Source of the DNA: Fratercula arctica
Taxonomy: Eukaryota; Chordata; Aves; Charadriiformes; Alcidae
Direction: 5' to 3'
DNA: 64,000 nt
NCBI GenBank assembly: GCA_947846985.1
Contig: CANTUZ010000011.1
Coordinates: 13,318,096 to 13,382,095 of the forward strand
Every line of letters begins with the position of its first letter. Position 1 is the stretch's first letter. The position numbers and the translations under genes were made by a program. The notes under the pieces are model-generated. The model saw only the letters and a program-made list of their open reading frames with translations, did not search any database and was not told the origin of the DNA. Below, one piece after another: positions 45,561-56,770 of the stretch.

Positions 45561-48399
45561 TCAGTCACTCTCACCATAAGCAATGTTTGTTTTAATGTGG
45601 CTTCTCTCCATCAGTGAGGCGTTTTACATCTTTTAGGTCTTTTGCCCTGGCTCCTCGGTCCCTTCAGTTACAGAATGTCTTATACAATACAGGTGTCCAT
45701 CCCTTTCTGTCCTCTTCCTGCTTTGGCCTTGCCACCCTGGCTCAGAAAAATTAGCAAGTAATTTTTTATGAATTTTGTGGTCACAAGATCCCTTGGAGCC
45801 CTTGCAGGACTGCTATATCCAGGCGTCTTCCCAGGGAACACCTGGGATTGCTCTGTTTCTCCAGAAATATCAGCCACGTCTTTCAGTGGGCAATCTCATT
45901 CAGGGACAGTTCAGGGATGGAGCTCATTCAGGCTCAGTGTCCACAGCTCAGCTCTCCCTCCCGATCCAGCTGCCCAGGCCTAAGTCACCTTCTGACTGCT
46001 GCAGATGGTGCTTCACCTCTTCCGAGCTGGTGGAGGTGGGAGCAGGATTCAGGCATGTTCTCCAAGCCCTACGAAAGACTTGGAACTTTTGAAACCTGAA
46101 AGGCCAAAGGATGCACCCAAAGGGAAAGTCTTGACTTGTTTTCTGAACTGTTTTGAAGGAAGTTGCCTTCTACCAGTGTTCAAAGCTTCAGCTGGAATTG
46201 CAGATCTCTCTGCCCCAGGCTGTCTGATTGTCCCCAGTGGACTGTAGTTTATATTTCAGGCACATGCCATCTTCTACCCTGACTTGCTGGAAGAACACTT
46301 CCCTCTGGGATGGTTCATCCATCTGGATGGGGATGCAGCATCCCCAGGGATCCTAGAGGCAGAGGTTGGCAGTTGCATATCATTCAAACCTGTACCCTGG
46401 GCAGACTCTTATGAACAGAGGAGAGACTGTGAGCCAAAACCTTCTGCCAAAACTCCAACCAGATTTCTGCTTCGCTCCCGCTCCTCGGGGACAGAGCCCT
46501 CCAAGCACTGCGCCGTGGGCGGTGGGAGACTCCAGCAGAGCTGGAGACATGTCACTGGGAATCTCACTCATTTGTAGCTCATTCCAGTTGCACAGCTGTC
46601 TCCTTTAAACAAAGTTTACTCAATGTTACTTAATGCTTCAATTATGTCTCTGCCAGGAAGATGTTCAGCTGCAGTGTGTATGACCTTTACCCATCAAGCT
46701 AGTTTGGTTTGGGTCCTCAAGGGGGATGCCAAACCCACAAGGGCTGGGCATGGTGGTGGTTTGGAGCTGGAGCAGACTGTTGGGACTTTGGCCCAGCTCT
46801 CCCACCACTCACGCACACCAGGGACAGGGTTCACCAGACCAAGTTGTCCTGGGCTTTCCACAGAGACTCATGCTTGCTCCACCTGAGCCCTTCTTTTTTT
46901 TGATCCTGCATGCATCCCTTTGCTCTTGCTTGCCAGCCGAGACTGGCAAGGCTGGGTGCTGCCAGGTCAGGGGGGAGAGGAGACAGTGCCTTCCTGAACC
47001 CCACAGCTGTGGCTGCAGGTGAGCCTTGCTCCAGTGTGCCCCATGTCAGCTCCCAGTGGCGGGGCACTGAGGTCTGCCCTGGCCCCTCTCTGGTCCATGG
47101 CACAAGGGGGAAGGCAGGAACAGGCTGAGATTCAAAGTCTTGCATCATCCAGAGGAAGAAATCATCCTGGGCTGTGCCTCAGCTTCCCCACTTGCAAAGG
47201 AAGAGAAGTGCTCTGAAAACTTTAAGAAAAGCATGCTGGGTCCTCACATTATCTCGGGCCCTTCTTCTGAGATTCTAAGGTGTTCCATGGTGCTGATGAA
47301 GCTTCCCAGGTGCCCAGGAGGGGAGGCTGTAGGGCATATTCCTGTAGGATCCTTCCAGCTCTCTCAGACAGTCTGTTTGTAAGCCTTTTTTGACACTGAG
47401 CTCCCCGTCAGACCGTGCTGGCATTGTCTCCCCCCGTCCCAGCAATGGTGGGAGTACTGCAGAGAGTGGCAGCCAGCAGATTTATGGCCCCGGGGTCTAG
47501 ACCTGGGAGGACAGGTACATCCTGGTGAAAGGCAGGAGGCCCATCTCTGGCCATCTGACCCTTCATCTTACAGCCAAGCAGGGGGAATTTTGCCAAAAAG
47601 CAGGCTGCAGCACTGTCCAGGGGCATGGGAGGGTGCTGGCCGTCAGCATGGAATGTACCCCTGTTAATGGCACCAGCTCGCTCTCTGCTGTGAAACCAAA
47701 GGGATGGGGTCAGACCAGGATCCTGGCCCTGGCAATGGCTCTGCAGGGAGTCTCTGAACGGCCCCAGGGGGCTGCCCCGTCCTGGCCGGGGTCTCAGCCC
47801 CATGGGAGCAGAGCTGGGCATGGGGCTGGGGGGAGGCGTGGAAGGGCCGGGGCAGCAAAAACCCCCGGCTGCTCAGCCACAGGAGGGTGCGAGAGACACC
47901 ACCAAAGGAGTGATCCTCTCTGCAAATGTGTGCAAGGGAAAGGAAGGCTTAATTGGAAAGGGCAGGGACGCTAGGCTGTGATGCTCAGTGGTGCTGGGAG
48001 CGGTGGCAGAAGCAGGGGGACATCTCTCGCCCACGGGGGAGGCAGGAGCCGAAAGTCCTGGTACCAGCAGATCTCCTCACCCCAGTGGCAGATGAGGGCT
48101 TGTGGCACATCAGTGCTACACTGAGGGTGTCTGTGGAGCTGGGTAAGTGGGACAGCCGCAGGGCTGCAGGACCCCACTGGTGGCAGGCCCCGAGGGGACA
48201 GGCCCTGCTGCAGCCGGGTTGTCCCCTGCCCCTTAGGCTGGTCGGCAGATGCAGGAGCGCCAGGGTGCATGTCTGAGGCGGGGGGGTTATGGTGGCTTTT
48301 CGGCTCTCTTCCTTGCGTTTGTCATTTTATGGGGGATTTAGTGCAGGTGGCGGCACTGGCTGCTGAGCGGAGAGGTTCAGGCACGTGTGTCGTCGTGCA
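45561..48399. other. Non-coding, no gene seen
   Basis: Unique sequence, GC-rich at 46,900-48,260. The frames overlap on both strands and have no domain. Confidence 0.4.
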
Positions 48400-48940
48400 G
48401 ATGTGTATGCGCATGTGCCTGGTGATAAGCATACAGATGTGAATGTGAGGAAAAACGTAAATATATACAATAATTTTCCACAATTAAGAGATGTTTTAGA
48501 GCAGAAAATTTCCATTTTAGGCGTAGAAACATCAATTTTATACGTAAAAGATTTAAATAAACATTAGCATGGACACATCAACACACGCTCACACATGCAC
48601 TTAAAATAGGCTCCCACACTATAATTTTAAATAGTACAAAACAAATGAATTCTCCAAATATTGTTTAAACTGGCACAGGGGGTTATGATGTCATCTCTGT
48701 AGTAATCATAAACTTATTTTCCTGTAATAAATATGATCACTTTTCCCATTGACATTTTATTAGGACTTTTGGTCTATGCGAGACCAATACCAAACTGTGG
48801 TTGGTTTTGATTGCTGAAGACTGCATTAGGTCTCCATCCTCTTTGCTGGCTCGCTAACGCTGCTGTCAATAGTCGCTCTTTTATTTTCTCATCCTGTTCC
48901 TCTGGGGAAATAAAGAGCGGCGCCTCACTCAGGAGCAGGA
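48400..48940. other. AT-rich block, candidate conserved non-coding element
   Basis: A distinctly AT-rich block between GC-rich flanks. It carries many homeodomain/POU-like words (CAATTAAGAG, AAATTTAAATAAACATTAGC-like text, AATCATAAAC, GTAATAAATATGATC), TGATGTCATC near 48,689, and AACTGTGGTTGG with a RUNX-type core near 48,794. No frame, CR1 or other known repeat explains it. Among the AT blocks in this window it is the longest and densest, so it is the best single enhancer candidate. Confidence 0.35.
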
Positions 48941-49429
48941 TCTCCATTTCTGCAGCGTGTGGTGGGACCCTTCCCATGGGCCAGAGCGCCGGCTCCAGTG
49001 TGGCAGGGTAGGGTGACAGTGCTGGTGACAAGGAGCCCACCCAGGGCAGGGCTGCAGGGGCTGTGGGGGGCACGGTAGTGCTGGGGGGGTGCAGATGGAC
49101 CTGGGCTCGTGGTCCCTGTGCCCCCAGCCAGCACCCTCCCAGTGGCTGATACTAACGAGCCCAACTGATGAGGAGGTGCCCAACCCGCAGCCCCATGGTA
49201 GTGAAGCTGCTGGGGCTGTCACCTCGTTGCACAGGGTCAGGACTGTCACTGCCGGACTTGTCCCCAGGCAGGATGTGCACACACACTGGGTGAGCATCCT
49301 CACCATCCTGATCCTGACACTTTGACGTCTCCGCTTGGTGGACAGCCCCAGCCTCCTGCCCCAGACCCGGGGGCTGCGTCCCATGCCCCAGCTCGTCTTC
49401 TGTTCCTGTGCACAGCCCTGTAGGAATTG
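48941..49429. other. Non-coding, GC-rich
   Basis: GC-rich unique sequence. A minus-strand frame of 185 codons (48,929-49,486) shows no domain. Confidence 0.4.
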
Positions 49430-49930
49430 CTGCTGGAACACGCCAGCTCTGCTCCTAGAGCTATGTTCATTCACACTTATCAGCACCAGGACACGGTGTC
49501 TCCGAATGACTTAGAATAATATTTGGAAATATCCATCTTAAGTATATTAGTCCTCTAAGCCTTTAAGTCTTCACAAGGGCCTTAATTCCAAGGACGCTGA
49601 TGCATGCCTGTGCCAAGGATTTTGCAACGCAGTGACACACAAGTGGCCGGGCTGGTTCCGCGCCCCATCCTGCTGCCTTGAAAATGGTTAACAAATGTCT
49701 TACTGCTGGAAATCTGTTTCTGCTTAGCTGGGAAGCGGTGGGGTTCTGAACCCTGCTTTGTAGCACCCTGCTGGCAGCTTTTGTCATTCTCAGGCTTGGC
49801 ATATTATTTGAACTATTAAATGATGTTGCATTGCCTCATTGTATTTAGATTTTAAACATATTTGTAAGGCTTTGAAAAAAAAAAATTGTTCTCATTATTA
49901 AAGCAATGTACCAAATACCTTCTAGTAAAT
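49430..49930. other. AT-balanced block, candidate conserved non-coding element
   Basis: Two AT-balanced parts (about 49,480-49,620 and 49,790-49,930) flank a GC-richer middle. Words include GAATAATATTTGGAAATATCC, a run of A at 49,875-49,885, and ATTATTTGAACTATTAAATG. No gene is seen. Confidence 0.28.
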
Positions 49931-51330
49931 AATCTGTCCCAGAAGTGCTCTGCTCACCCAGAGTGGGCTGGGGAGCAATAAACCAGCAAAAGGGAAGGAA
50001 AAAAAATAGCATGGATGTTACAGGGGTATAAAGCCAGGAGAAACAAGAAGTGGGAAAGCATGGGATGATGTAGCTAAACTCCCTGCAAGCTTCTGTTCAC
50101 GTGCACTGCCACCACCTGGGAGGGCGCTCGACTCCCACCGAGGAGCCGAGGGCAGATTGCCGAGAGCAGGACAGGGGCAGGAGCCAGCTCCAGAGAGAGG
50201 GGATCGGATGAATGGGTTTTGCCTTGTGCCACTGGCTCTGAGGTTGCTGGAAGTAGCCGGGGCCTTTGGCACACAGATTTTGGCAGCAAGGGATGTCAGA
50301 AGGAGCTCAGAGTCTCCCTCAGGGATGCTAGGGAGCGCGGGAGCAGTTTGAGGAAAGACAGTGCTCTGCTGCCTTTGCTTCTTAGTCTCCCATGTCCGAA
50401 CAGCTTCATGGCCAGAAAACAGGGTGAGAAGCCTTCCATTCTCCAGGCTCTCCCATTGCAGCTGCCAGGCTGGCTACAATCAAGAGACAGAGCCAACGTG
50501 TCTGCCCACCTGCACATCTTTCCATGGAGAGGGAGGGGCAGGTGGAGATGGAGATGAAGGTGGAGGTGGAGATGTCTGTGTTTGGGAAACTCTTGGACAA
50601 GTCACTTTAGCAACCTTTCCCTGCCACTATCACCATCTGCTTTATCCAGCCTGGCAAATGACTGGAATGCAAAACTCTCTTGTAGATGTTTTTCCAGAGT
50701 TTGGCTGATTCCTTGGCATACCTGAACTTACATCTGCTGGCAAGTGTTTCCCCTCATCCATCTATCCAGAGCAGATCCCTGAGGACAGAATTTACCTTCT
50801 TCCCATCTCTCATTCTGGTGCCAGTGGTGGAAGAGGCTCCGGCAGTGATTCTGGGCCACAGCCGGAGAGCCACAGCGTGTCCCAGCTCCAGACTCCCTCC
50901 CTAGGGAGGGATGAGCTGTGCTGGAGGAGGAACAACACGGGTCACTGCTCGCTATTTACTTGCAGCGCCATAAAGCCTCTGTGCCAGTGTCCCCAGGCTA
51001 CAGCGCTACGAAGGCACCGATGATCTCTTCCTGAGCTACCAGCCTCCCAGCACTCTAGCAGCAGGGCTAATTGCTAGTGATTTGACTAACAGTACTAGCC
51101 TGGGCCAAGTATATATTAGGTCAATCTTCTAGAAGCTGGGAAAGTACCAAAAAAGCAAACAAAACCAAAACAACAACAGCAAACAAAAAGCCAAGGAGAA
51201 AGGAAAATAGTTGTGATACTGTTGTGATGTCTGTACATGAGTATTTTTGCACTGAAGGAATGCAGATGCATTTTTGCTGTGTTACAGCACAGCTCTAGAC
51301 AGCCCAGCAATGATGCGCTGTAAACAGACC
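49931..51330. other. Non-coding with two simple tracts
   Basis: Unique sequence. A purine-rich GGTGGAGATGGAGATG-type tract lies at 50,541-50,574 and an A-rich CAAAACAAAA-type tract at 51,148-51,190. The latter could be the A-tail of an old retrocopy, but no source is visible. No gene is seen. Confidence 0.4.
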
Positions 51331-51500
51331 ATGTTAAAACACATAGTTCTCTCTAGATCTTTCTGCAGTATTTTCTCTAAATAGTTATTTCGTAATAGGC
51401 ATTTTATTTGCTTTGCAGAGTCCCTAAATAGTATGAGCCTGCACTCAGGAACATGCATGTTCTGGCATTTATTTTAACAGGCTCTTTATTTAGTAAGCGC
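51331..51500. other. AT-balanced block, candidate conserved element
   Basis: A short AT-rich stretch with two CTAAATAG words (near 51,375 and 51,424), ACATGCATGTTC, and TCTTTATTTAGTAAGC, ending abruptly at GC-rich DNA. No repeat or frame explains it. Confidence 0.25.
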
Positions 51501-54500
51501 TGCGGCAAGCGGCGTCCCCGCCACAGCTGCTCCCACCCACAGTGCCACACTCAAGCGGCGGAGCCAGGGGTCGCAGCTCCCCAGCCTCGGCTTCGGGGGA
51601 GGCTGGTGGCGGGGACAGCAAAGGAGTGATGGAGAGCTGAGAGCAGCTCTCCGTGTGCCCAGGTACAGGCTAATGTGGACATGAGCCTGGCTGAGAGCTG
51701 CGAGGGTTGGAGACCTGGTGGATCTGGGAGAATTGGATTGCTCGTTCAGTCTGCTCAGCCAGTGAGGTCTGCCTGGGTATCTGAATCCTGCCTGCATGCT
51801 CTCCTGTTGTGCCCCAAAGAGTGAGCAAAGCCCCAGAGCAACCACCTCCCTCCCCACCAGACCATCTCTCCTCACCCACAGGAGAAGGCAGGAGCTGAGT
51901 CTGTCTCTCTGCATCCTTCATCCAGCAAAGGTTCTTCAGGTAGGTTTCTCCTCCTCCAGTGAATAGAAAAGGGACAGAGGATGGCACAGACAGACACATT
52001 TGAGCTCAAAACCCTTCTGATTTTTTTCATAGCCTGTTAGCCTACGTTAGGAGGTAAAGCCAAATTCTGTGCTCTACTGCCCAGAGAAGGTCGCCAAGGG
52101 AATTTCCCTCTAGATTATGCTAGAAGAAATGGGGCTTTTCTTGCTATCTGATTTGCATCCAAATCAAGGTGATTTGGTTCCTGAGAGACTGGAGCATCCC
52201 TTGAAGTGATGGATTGATCAAATGTGATGTTCCAGAGATAGCAGTTACAGATGAAGGTGGACAGGGCACCCAGTGCTGTTGGAGGAGCTCTGTCATTTCC
52301 CTCTGAGCTCTCAGCCCCTGAGGGAGTGAGGTCGGGATGTGGCCGTAGGAAGGGGGAAACAGCTCTGAAGTTTGGAGACTTAGAGTCAGCTACCCATCTG
52401 CTTCTCCATGCTGGTTGCATGATCCCATGCCAGAGAAACTTTTTGAGGAGGGACTGGACCTTGACAGCACCATCTGTCACTTCGCTGCAAGTGGGATCGA
52501 GCCAGAAGGAGTCCCGGTGTCAGCGCTGACGCTTCCAGCAAGTTGGAGGATGCACAGAGGTTTGGACATCGCCCAAGCTCTTCTGCCTGCCTTGGGGCAC
52601 AGAAGAGGTAGCCCTCTGCTGAGCATTGCTGGGTTGTTTCATCACAAAAATCAGTAGGAATTTCCCATGTCTATCCAATATTATTTTTTGGTGAGGAATA
52701 CAATTTAAAAACTACCTTCTTTGAGACCATTTTTTTTTTTAAATCCTGTTTCTCAGTGGTTGTTCTTTGATTTTCCACCCTCCAAATCTCTCTGTGTCAC
52801 CATCAGGAATTCCTTATGTTTTGTAGAAAACAAATTGGAAACAAACTACAAAATATTTTGCTTTTGCAAAAAGGGGGAAGGGGAAACAAAAGTTAAATGC
52901 AGTTTTCTATATGGGCCTCATTTATGGTGCCAAGTTTTACCCATTGTGTAAAACGTAGCTCATCTACCCAAGCAACGTAGATGGAAATCCAGCACTTTGG
53001 GATGGGTGAAGCTGTTTGGATTTGGAGATCACGCTATGTAATTGTACGCAAAAGGAGAGCTTGCCCTTGTGGTTACCAGCTCCAAAGGGGAATGGTATGA
53101 ATAGCCAAACTTTTCATAGGCGTTGTAAATTGTGTTTCCACAAACCAACTTCCAGGAATAACAGCATGCTTTTCTAAACGATGTTTGTTTGCTCTCTGCA
53201 CCCCTTCCAACCCTCCCCCTTCTCTGTTCTGCTTTTTATTCTTTTATTCATTCAAGTGATGAAAACTTAGGGAATATTTTGGTGACTTTCACAGACATTT
53301 GTGATTTTTCCTCATGAACTGCCAAAGTAAAAGTTGGCCCAGACCAGTGAAGGCACTTCCATTGGGATTTGAGGATGGTAAATCAGGAAGAAGCAATAGT
53401 ATAGTGAAATCTTGGTTAGAAATTACAATGCCATTTCCCCCCTTGCAATGAACGGAAAGACAGAAATAACTTCAGGAAAGACTTTCCTGCCTCCGCAAAG
53501 CTGGCTGGAATTTGCAGCAAACCCAAAGTCTTTCTCCTCTTTCCTGCTCGCACATGCTCCACATTGTGCTTGTTAGCGAGTCCTGGACACAAGTCCTTGG
53601 TACTTTATCTGATACAAGAAGTGGAGCAGCTGCTGGACGTGAGTTACAGTAATGGCCCACCTAAGTCGTGTGAAAACTGCTTCTCTATGGGAGCAAGGGC
53701 ATGACATGCAAACTGATTCTGAATCATTCTTGGAGCTGTTCCTGTGTAGGCCACACTTGCAATGGGGCTGTTTTCAGACCTGACTCCGAATGGTCTGTAG
53801 CTGAAGCCTATTGTTAGCAACAGTTCGGTTCCGTGATGCTGACAAAACCCTGCTTTCCATCTCAGCACAAGGAAAGGATCTCTCCCAGGGGCTCCTCTAC
53901 CTGCTCCCAACACTAGGTGGCTGGAGATGGGTCTCCCAGTGGTGTTGCATCTTTGTGTTTGATTTGCCTGGGACCAAATGCAGTGGTTTTCTGGCTCGTT
54001 AGTCACTGCAGTTGTAGGAGATGCTCTAGAGCAACACTGAACTCTAACATCACTGAATGGTGCAGGGCAGCAGCTTGCCACTGTGTCTTAATCTGTGGCA
54101 GAAGTGCTGGAATCTGCTTCTGCTCCTGACCCAGGTGCTGACGGGACCCTAGACAGGAGAGGGTTTAGTGGGTCTGGGTAGAAGAGATGGGATGGTCATG
54201 GTGTTGAAAAGAGGAGTATCAGTTTGGAGAGAAGTAATTGGTAGAATTCTTCAAAGAAGCATTGAGATCTTATACTTTTAAATTACTTTAAAGAATGGTT
54301 TCGCCATAAGAAGAGGGAGCATGCTGGAGAATCCTGTGCTGAAAGTGCAGTCATATAACATGAGGAATGTCATCTCCCAAGAGCTGAGCGATGGAGAGTC
54401 TGTCACCTGAGGTGGGACTTGAGGTCTTGGCTTGTTCAGACAATCCAGAGCAAAGGCTGTGAGGGGCTGTGACTCCAGAATATGAACAGAAGGGGACAAA

Positions 54501-56599
54501 CTCCAGGTGGAGAGAGGACTATTGAAACTGTAAGACATCGCTCTCACAAGAAAATCTAGTCATGAACATTAAAAAGGAGAAAGTGTTTTCTAGTCATCAA
54601 AGTAGAGAGATACCAGAAAAGCTTCCAAAGGTGAGAAATGAGGAACAAACAGAAAACTGATGCCATAGAGCTCATCACAGCAAGGACTGGACTTGGGTGG
54701 ATATCTGCCATCTCCCATGAATCCTAGGTCTGTGTTTCAGAGGAAAAGGAGCACAGGGCTGGGGCTGGGCCGTCACAGACAGAGCAGGTCACACCGGTTG
54801 TGCTGACCTTGGACAATCCCCACTGGCAGACTACAGTGAACCAGCAGTCGCTTTGCCATGACATGGTACCAAACACCATTGGGTGCTTGGTACTGTGGGT
54901 CCAAGGAGACTGGGCCAGATTCTCCGTTGAAGTCAGACCCTGACAAGCTGGACTGCCCTCCTTGTTTAGTCCAATTTCAGGGACTTTATGAGTAGGATAA
55001 TACTGCCAGGAGCAAGGGTTTTCTGGAACCAGACCCAATCTGGTGGCACAAAAGGTCAGGGACAGATCTCACAAAGGAGCCATGGTCCCTTTCCCAGAAT
55101 TTCTTCCATGTAAGCTTGGAAATAGTGATTTAAATTTGCATCAGGCCTTGGCTTTTAAAAGAGGATCAAAAGAATGCATTCTGGGGTTCTGCTTTGGTTT
55201 GTTGTGCCCAAGCTTTCAAAGGTGTGATTTTGAGCCATTCTTTGAAATTCAGAAAGCAAGCAACTTAGTTTTAGAGAAACTTCTCCTATACTCACGAATC
55301 TTTCGTGACACAGGGCTTTAAATAAAATCACCTAACACCAAACTGGGTGGTCAGAGCCTTCTCATGAGGTGGTGAACGTGCCCATGGCACCTGGCGCTGC
55401 CTGGGGCGGGGGGCAGAGCCCAGGAAGAGAAGCCCAGCCCTGATGGTGGCAGCAGCAGTGTGCGGCGATGGGTGAGGAACGTGTGTGTGCTCCCTCCTGC
55501 ACAATTGCCCCCCAGCAGGCCGAGCCATGTGCAGACATGTTGCTTTCCCCTTTGCTGAACAAGTCAATACATTGTCTGGGGACTGCGGACTGGCAACTTC
55601 ATATTCTCTGGTGAATTGCCCTGCTAGAAAATCCAGTCCTATGCATGTTTCCATTTCTATACCCATTGGTATAACATCAGGTCCTGGGAATGCTCCCCCT
55701 CCTGCACTCTTTCAGGGGGTATCGATGTTTCCATTTAATGTGGGGTTTTTTGCCCTCACTGAGGAATTTTACAAATAGTTTGCTTATTGTGTCAATCTCT
55801 GCCTTTGTGAGCAGAAGAGGGAGCATCTGGAGAGCATCATGAACTCTTGGCATGGATGCTCCGGGGAGGCTGTGCTCTCCCCAGCATGAGAGAAGCAGCC
55901 CTCCCCAAAGCCCCCATCGCATCCTCAGATGGGGTGCTGCCTGAGCACATCGTTCTGCTCCCAGCTGTGCGGGAGGCTATGTCAGGGTGTGGGGACAACC
56001 ACCTTGGCTCCGCTGATGGAGAGTTGCTTGCCCTGCTCTGGGCCACATCCTCCTTGTGGATTTACCCGCCTGCTTCACAGAGGAAGAGGAGGGTCTCCTA
56101 ATGTGTCCACTCTCCTGGGAATCAGCTCACTTGATGCAGGAGATAAAGGCCTGTCTCTCCATGTGTGCCAAAGCAGTGCAAGGCTGTTGTGCCCACCCAC
56201 CCTAGGGATTCAGCAGAACAACAGCCTACAGCTGTGGCGTTGAGCCTGCTTTCAAGCAGCAGCTTCACCTCTGCATCAGCTGGGAATTTTCCATCACAAT
56301 AGAATTTTGTTGGGGGAAAAAATGAAAGAGTTGATTAATCAAAAGGAAAATGTTGCGTAGGAATGCACCAGTTTGAGTTAAAGTCTTATCTGAAAAGGTC
56401 ACTGGAGTTTGGGAAGGAACGTCTCATTAAGACAGAGGCAGACCACCCTGCAATCGCCACTCACCTACCAGTCAGGACGCAGCTGGAAGGGGGGAAGACA
56501 GCAAAGTAGAGATTTGACCCCAGTTCCACATGTCCCAGGAGAGTACAGTGCTCATTATACTCCAGGACAAGCGCATGCCTTTCCTGTCTTGTTGGAGCT
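51501..56599. other. Non-coding, no gene seen
   Basis: About 5 kb of unique sequence, AT-richer at 52,650-53,300. It holds a CTCF-like word at 53,911-53,921, listed separately. No gene or repeat is recognised. Confidence 0.38.
53911..53921 (+). promoter_or_regulatory. CTCF-like core motif
   Basis: CACTAGGTGGC matches the core of the vertebrate CTCF consensus on the plus strand. A single core match is weak evidence, because such words occur by chance. Confidence 0.25.
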
Positions 56600-56770
56600 G
56601 CTCAATTGTGTACAGTTAATTAATATTCATTAAATCGAAGGGAAAGTTGGATTGCAGTCTGCTCGTTAAGGTACTGACTTGGGCGCAAGTTCAAGTGATT
56701 ATTCCTTTATTTATACTGTGGAAAGTTGCAGCGGGACAGGCCGTACAAACCCCCTAGCCTGGTGATTTGA
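56600..56770. other. AT-balanced block, candidate conserved element
   Basis: A short block with a dense homeodomain-like text (AGTTAATTAATATTCATTAA near 56,613) and GTGATTATTCCTTTATTTAT near 56,695, clearly different from the flanks. No frame or repeat explains it. Confidence 0.3.

Noticed and set aside
49470..49500. CAGCACCAGGACAC resembling the REST/NRSF site
   Set aside because: The spacing between the two half-sites is one base short of the consensus and the right half is imperfect.
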